This document shows positions 59,871 through 64,000 of a stretch of 64,000 nucleotides of DNA, in pieces; within the stretch, counting starts at the first letter, position 1, and the number at the start of each line of letters is the position of its first letter. The stretch spans positions 84,501 to 148,500 of the forward strand of contig CAJNDS010002252.1 in the NCBI GenBank assembly GCA_905221605.1. Reading direction: 5' to 3'. The notes under the pieces were generated by a model. The model was not told the DNA's origin. It saw only the letters and a program-made list of their open reading frames with translations, and made no database searches. The position numbers were made by a program, and so were the translations under genes. The DNA comes from Symbiodinium natans (Eukaryota; Sar; Dinophyceae; Suessiales; Symbiodiniaceae).

Positions 59871-60260
59871 GAAAAAGCCCCCAAAATCACGAAATTGAGC
59901 AACCAGCCTGCCTGGACCCCTCGCCAGCCTCCTGGTCAGGAATCCAGCTACCAGGGACCAGGGGGCCCCGGGGGGGGGGGCCCGACAAACCCTGAACCCA
60001 AAACCCTGAACCGACCTTCAGAGGCAAAGGGTTACGATTTGGGGTTATACTTTAGCTACGCTAAAGGTGGTCTGGGTGCCGGCCATCCCTTAGCCGAGTA
60101 CTGACGTTGTCGTAAAAAAGGCCGATGTCCGTTGGCCTGTCCAGGACAGACGGTGAGGCTTAACCCTCACCTTTCCGTTTCTCTTTTCGCTTGGGCGCTC
60201 GGGCTGTAAGGCCCTCGGCCGAGCGTTCGGGGTCTGTCGCTCGACGGAAGCGACCCCTCA
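59871..60260. other. Unique GC-rich interval; no gene seen
   Basis: Contains a G run near 59968 and GGCCGATGTCCGTTGG / CCTCGGCCGAGCG words. No frame with splice support. Confidence 0.4.
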
Positions 60261-60261
60261 C

Positions 60262-60450
60262 TTAGTTTAGGGCTTAGGGTTTAGGGTTTAGGGTTTAGGG
60301 TTTAGGGTTTAGGGTTTAGGGTTTAGGGTTTAGGGTTTAGGGTTTAGGGTTTAGGGTTTATAGGGCTTAGGGTTTAGGGTTTAGGGTTTAGGGTTCAGGG
60401 TTTAGAGTTTAGGGTTTAGGGTTTAGGGTTTGGGGTTTAGGGTTTAGGGT
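60262..60450. repeat. TTTAGGG array
   Basis: About 25 units with a few single-base variants, ending 11 bases before a family A element. Confidence 0.95.
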
Positions 60451-60460
60451 TTTTGGGTTG

Positions 60461-60554
60461 GATGCTCCCCCTTATACTGGCAGTCCTGAATAGGGACATA
60501 GTAGGGAGGGGTTACTAGAGTCTCCATTAAGGACTGTAGTATAAGGGGAGCATC
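60461..60554. mobile_element. MITE-like element, family A
   Basis: Left GATGCTCCCCCTTATACT with CAGTCC, right GGACTGTAGTATAAGGGGAG with CATC: inverted arms of about 24 bases with two differences. 94 bp; same family as 17013-17101. Confidence 0.8.
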
Positions 60555-60964
60555 TCAAGTTCGGGTTTAGGGTTTTGGGTGTCGGTTTATGGGTTTCGGG
60601 GTTTCGGGTTGAGGGTTCAGGGTTTATGTTTTCGGTATTTGCGTAAAAACTCTCCGAAACAGATAAGAAGAATAATCCCTCACGGCCCTATAAGGAAGAA
60701 TGTTGTTTTTTGTTTTTTTTGGGGGGGGGGGTCTTAAGCGAATAGTGGTTTAGGGTTCAAGGTTTAGAGGGGATCTTCCGGTGTTATTCTCCATTGCGGT
60801 CTCCTTTTCGGGTGCCGTAAGCTGTGAGGAATAACCTCCGGGCATTCCCTAAACCCTAAACCCTAAACCATAAACCCGAAACCCTAAACCCTAAACCCTA
60901 AACCCTAGACCCTAAACCCTAAACCCTAAGCCCCAAACCCTAAACCCTGAAAGCCCCAAATCAG

Positions 60965-61034
60965 GATGTCATTGGCCTCCCGCAGGGCATCGCCTGGAGC
61001 AGCACGCAGGCAGGCAAGAAGCCCACATGGCAGG
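60965..61034 (+). CDS. NHL-type exon with array-derived donor
   Basis: CCAAATCAG acceptor; 23 codons plus one base; donor G|GTTTAGGG. The frame DVIGLPQGIAWSSTQAGKKP contains LPQGIAW, the conserved start of an NHL blade. Its 3' phase does not match the next exon as I model it, so the donor may be offset or an exon missed. Confidence 0.65.
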
Positions 61035-61416
61035 GTTTAGGGTTTTAGGGTTTAGGGTTTAGGGTTTAGGGATTAGGGTTTAGGGTTCTGGGTTCAAGGT
61101 TCAGGGTTCAGCGTTCAGCGTTTAGGGTTTAGGGCTTAGGATTTCAGGATTTGGGCTTGGGGTTTAGGGTCTCTTCAGAGAATGTCTAGGACAGAGTAGG
61201 CCTTTATTTTCGAGTTTAAGGTTTAGGGTCACAGGGCATGACCCACAGTCGGCCCTTTTTCCTTCTTTTGCTAGGGTTTAGGTTCCCCTAGAAGAACCGT
61301 TTATTCTCAGGTTACTCTTGGATCTAGATGTTAGAGGTAGTCCTCCCCAAAACCCGAAACACTCAAATCCCCAAGCCTTTAAGACTTCTTGAACATAACT
61401 TTGAATTCTTACTGCC

Positions 61417-61619
61417 CCTTATCCCCTATACATTTCTTATAGATTCTTTATAGGGCCCAAACCCCTAAACCCTCAACCCTACACCCTCAACCCCAAACCC
61501 CAAATCCCCATAAGGGTCCCTTATCCCCTATACATTTCTTATAGATTCTTTATAGGGCCCCAACCCCTAAAGCCTACACCCTACACCCTCAACCCCCAAA
61601 CCCCAAATCCCCATAAGGG
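61417..61619. repeat. Tandem duplication of about 102 bp
   Basis: Two copies of a unit containing CTATACATTTCTTATAGATT and ending CCCCATAAGGG. Confidence 0.9.
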
Positions 61620-61636
61620 TGTCGGGGCGTTCGCAG

Positions 61637-61728
61637 GAGCGGCTCGTGGTCTCCGACCTCCGCGGGCATGTGCTGCGCGCCGTGGACGTGTCCCCTGGCG
61701 CTGCCATGGGAATTGGCCGGTTGCGGGG
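61637..61728 (+). CDS. NHL-type exon, first of an in-frame chain
   Basis: GGCGTTCGCAG acceptor. It reads ERLVVSDLRGHVLRAVDVSP then GAAMGIGRLR. RLVVSDLRGHVLRAVDVSPG is a textbook NHL blade. With a GA donor (GG|GAGTTTAGGG) the phase matches the next exon; with the GT two bases later it does not. Confidence 0.7.
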
Positions 61729-61769
61729 GAGTTTAGGGTTTAGGGTTTCGGGTTTAGGGTTTAGGGTTG

Positions 61770-61802
61770 AGGGGGTCGGGGGCGGGGGGGGGGGGGGGGG
61801 GT
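61770..61802. repeat. G tract
   Basis: G run with one C, followed later by C and A runs at 61914-61943. 61860-62230 is unique and AT-richer and shows AAGGAAGAATNTTG...TCTTAAGC words shared with about 60690-60745. No gene seen. Confidence 0.85.
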
Positions 61803-62336
61803 TGTTTGGGGGTGTCGAAGCCCTGAACCCTAAACTTTAGGGTTTAATTAGGGCCTCAAGATTTGTGATTTGAGATTTCATGTGTTGTGGGTTGTCTACT
61901 ATTGCTTTAAAAACCCCCCCCCCAAAAAAAAAAAAAAAAAAACAAAAACACAAAAAACAAAACAAAATGCAAAAAACAATACTGATCCCTATATTGCCCT
62001 GATAAGGAAGAATCTTGCTTTTTTTGGGTGGTTCTTAAGCAACTCGCACGTGCGGCAGGTAGTCCGGGCTTACCAAAGACAACGATCCTTTGGGGTTTGA
62101 GTGCCTCTTTGTAGTTGTGTGCAGGTAGTCCTGGCTTGGGGGTTAAAATGGTCAGCTCTCTGTTTTGCGAATCCTTTTGGGCTCCCCTCTGGGAATTTGT
62201 TGAAGGTTCGAGCACACACAGAGGGGACCCTCCCCCCGGGGTTGGGTTTAGGATTTAGGGCTTAGGGTTTAGGGCTTAGGGTTTAGGGTATAGGGTTGAG
62301 GTTTTAGGGTTTAAGGTCTATCTCTCTTTCTCTCTC

Positions 62337-62361
62337 GTTCTAACGTTCTCTCGCTCTCTCG

Positions 62362-62402
<41 letters not shown>
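62337..62402. repeat. TC microsatellite
   Basis: CTCTCTCG-type units passing into pure TC. Confidence 0.9.
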
Positions 62403-62408
<6 letters not shown>

Positions 62409-62734
62409 TCTCTCTCACGGATGAGGAGCGATGGAGCATCTTAGATTGGAGGGCCCAGAATCCCTGAGCCCCAACAGCCCCATACCCCTAAAACCCTTAA
62501 GCTTTAACCCCCAAACCCTCAAAGCCCTACACCCTTAAACCCTTAACTTCCGAAGCCCCCTGAGCTTCGAAGACACCCCCCCTCCCCCCCCCAAACCCTA
62601 AACCCTCAACCCTCAACCCGAACACTGAACCCCTAAACCCCAAACCCTAAACGCCGAACCCTGAACCCCCAAACCCCATACCCTAAACAACCCTAAGCCT
62701 CTAAACCCCAACAAGCCCGCCCTTCGTACGTAAG

Positions 62735-62807
62735 GTTGGACACTGGCAGCGTGGACATCGTGGCCGGCACCGAGGGTGTGGGAGTTGACGCAGGCCAGCC
62801 CTCGCGG
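62735..62807 (+). CDS. NHL-type exon, second of an in-frame chain
   Basis: GTACGTAAG acceptor; one base plus 24 codons; donor GTTTGG. It reads LDTGSVDIVAGTEGVGVDAG then QPSR. The string VDIVAGTEGxGVDAG is the hallmark inter-blade segment of NHL proteins. It ends on a codon boundary and joins 63387 in frame. Confidence 0.75.
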
Positions 62808-63132
62808 GTTTGGAGGGATTAGGGTTTAGGATTTAGGGTTAGGGTTTTTGGAGATAAGGGGGTCAGAGTTTTTAGGGTTTCGGGGTTAGGGGTTTGGGGT
62901 TTAGGGGTTTAGAAGTGTGGGGACTTTAGGGTTTAGGAGTTGAGGGTTCAGGGGCTTAGGGGTTTGAGGTTTTGGATTTAGCAAGTTATCGGGCTTTAGG
63001 GTGTAGGGGATATTACATCGGTTCGGCGGTATAAGGGTTTGGAAGTTGATCCTTGTCCTAAACCGTAACCCTGATTCGCTCTTTCGTGGGGCATTCGAGA
63101 CATCGAGCGACCTATCCCCTAAACCCCAAACC

Positions 63133-63239
63133 CTACAACCCTAGCCTACCCCACAACCCTATAACCCTACAACCCTACAACCCTACAACCCTACAACCCT
63201 ACAACCCTACAACCCTACAACCCTACAACCCTACAACCC
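63133..63239. repeat. CCCTACAA octamer array
   Basis: About 11 CCCTACAA units, then CCCCAAA and CCCTAAA units. Confidence 0.95.
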
Positions 63240-63343
63240 CAAACCCCAAACCCCAAACCCTAAACCCTAAACCCTAAACCCTAAACCCTAAACCCTAAAC
63301 CCTAAACCCTAAACTCTAAACCCTAAACCCTAAACCCTAAACC
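63240..63343. repeat. CCCTAAA array
   Basis: About 14 units; an island with an exon follows. Confidence 0.95.
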
Positions 63344-63386
63344 TCATGGAGGCGACAATGGGCCAACCGTGCAGGCATCATTGCAG

Positions 63387-63458
63387 GCTCCGCGGGGGCT
63401 TGCCCTTGTTCCTCGGCTGCAGGCCCGAAAGGCTCTTGAAGCCTTCGGGCTTCTAGGG
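63387..63458 (+). CDS. NHL-type exon, third of an in-frame chain
   Basis: GGCATCATTGCAG acceptor; exactly 24 codons; donor GTTTAGGG. It reads APRGLALVPRLQARKALEAF then GLLG. Joined to the previous exon, QPSR is followed by APRGLALV, the PxGLAL blade start. This confirms that islands separated by 580 bases belong to one protein. Confidence 0.7.
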
Positions 63459-63560
63459 GTTTAGGGTTTAGGGTTTAGGGTTTAGGGTTTAGGGTTTAGG
63501 GTTTAGGGTTCTAGGGTTCTAGGGTTCTAGGGTTCTAGGGTTTAGGGTTCTAGGGGTTAG
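63459..63560. repeat. TTTAGGG array with TTCTAGGG variant
   Basis: Seven TTTAGGG units from the donor, then TTCTAGGG octamers. Confidence 0.95.
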
Positions 63561-64000
63561 GGTTTAGGGTTCTAGGGTCGAGGGTTTAAGGGTTGGTATG
63601 GGGCGATTATGGGGTCTGCGGTGTTTGGGGGTTTTTGCAATTGAGGTCAGAACGTGGCGTTCCGAGGCCCTTGTTAAAGGGACTGCATTCGGGCCCTTTG
63701 GTCTTTTGGGAGGGGGGGGAGGAGGAGGGCTTCGAAAGCGTCTTATTCCGAAAGGCCTATGGTGGTACCCATAGAAGGGGATCCCCGATGCATCCCGCAG
63801 TGTGCCTGCGCCCGAAGCCCTACACCCATTCAAGCTTCTACCCTAAACCCCCGCGAACCTCGTCCCAAAGCCTTGAAGGGCTTCGTCCCGAAGTTCTGAA
63901 CCCTAAGCCCTAAAGCCTAGACCCTCAACCCTAAATCCTAAACCCTAAACCCTAAACCCTAAACCCTACACCCTAAACCCTAAACCCCAAACCCCAAACA
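63561..64000. other. Unique intron-like sequence, then CCCTAAA; no gene seen
   Basis: 63590-63880 is unique with short frames on both strands. CCCTAAA units from 63900 to the window end suggest that another exon lies just beyond. Confidence 0.45.

Larger units (their letters stand above)
1..64000. repeat. Dispersed telomere-type heptamer arrays (TTTAGGG / CCCTAAA)
   Basis: Arrays of 3 to about 40 heptamers recur every few hundred bases in both orientations, with many degenerate relatives (CCCTGAAA, CCCCAAA, CCCTAAG, CCCTATAAA, TTAGGGC). They are not terminal: unique sequence follows each one. CCCTAAA arrays mostly lie just left of short coding-like islands and TTTAGGG arrays just right of them, so the orientation is non-random with respect to candidate exons. 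The main repeat-poor zones are the retroelement (2391-5709), the coiled-coil/Hint gene (9480-11829) and the ubiquitin-like/FNIP gene (46795-49542). Confidence 0.95.

Noticed and set aside
59238-60104. 288-codon Gly/Pro/Trp-rich frame and its minus-strand counterparts
   Set aside because: Encoded by the GGCCCTTGGCCC minisatellite; both strands are equally open.
1-64000. Spliced-leader RNA, tRNA, rRNA or snRNA genes
   Set aside because: I looked for the conserved dinoflagellate spliced-leader sequence and for tRNA or rRNA landmarks by eye and found none; a covariance-model scan would be needed to exclude them.

Overview
This looks like nuclear DNA of a dinoflagellate; the genus cannot be resolved from sequence alone. 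The reasons are: very many interspersed arrays of the Arabidopsis-type telomere heptamer (TTTAGGG / CCCTAAA) and its variants, introns that appear to use GT, GC and GA donors, short introner-like introns with terminal inverted repeats, a ubiquitin-like plus FNIP/LRR repeat protein, and extreme simple-sequence content. I see no bacterial operon, rRNA, tRNA, CRISPR array or spliced-leader RNA.

Main observation. Most of the window is not intergenic filler. It repeats one pattern: a CCCTAAA-type array, then a unique island of about 45-110 bases, then a TTTAGGG-type array. When these islands are read on the + strand, most are open in at least one frame, begin after an AG (often CAG) and end at a G|GT, which in many cases is the GT of GGTTTAGGG itself. 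I interpret them as small exons of multi-exon genes whose introns start with TTTAGGG and end with CCCTAAA. The strongest support is in-frame joining: exons at 31477-31519, 31887-31952 and 32402-32470 join into a continuous NHL-type beta-propeller blade, and exons at 61637-61728, 62735-62807 and 63387-63458 do the same. Many other islands between 31 and 64 kb have propeller-like peptides. Not all neighbouring exon phases agree in my models, so the full gene structures remain unresolved.

Layout. 1-2.4 kb: telomere-type arrays and candidate exons. 2.4-5.7 kb: a 5'-truncated, frameshifted non-LTR retrotransposon with reverse transcriptase, free of telomere repeats. 5.9-8.4 kb: degenerate arrays and a satellite interrupted by a 474-bp inverted-repeat element. 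9.4-11.8 kb: a coiled-coil protein with a C-terminal Hint-like domain, with two candidate upstream exons in compatible phase. 12.4-28.7 kb: candidate exons of one or more unidentified genes (possible gene ends at 16758 and 19918). 29-31 kb: microsatellites and a minus-strand coding-like island. 31.5-46.4 kb: candidate NHL exons with large purine/pyrimidine microsatellites at 38.5-40.1 and 43 kb. 46.8-49.5 kb: a clear six-exon gene, ubiquitin-like domain plus about 26 FNIP/LRR repeats, with five small introns. 50-52 kb: a hairpin-bearing repeat module related to one at 40 kb, and G-rich tracts. 52.3-63.5 kb: more candidate NHL-type exons, inverted-repeat elements and GC-rich minisatellites.

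No expression data or database search was available. Splice sites, exon frames and family names are read by eye; confidences reflect that.
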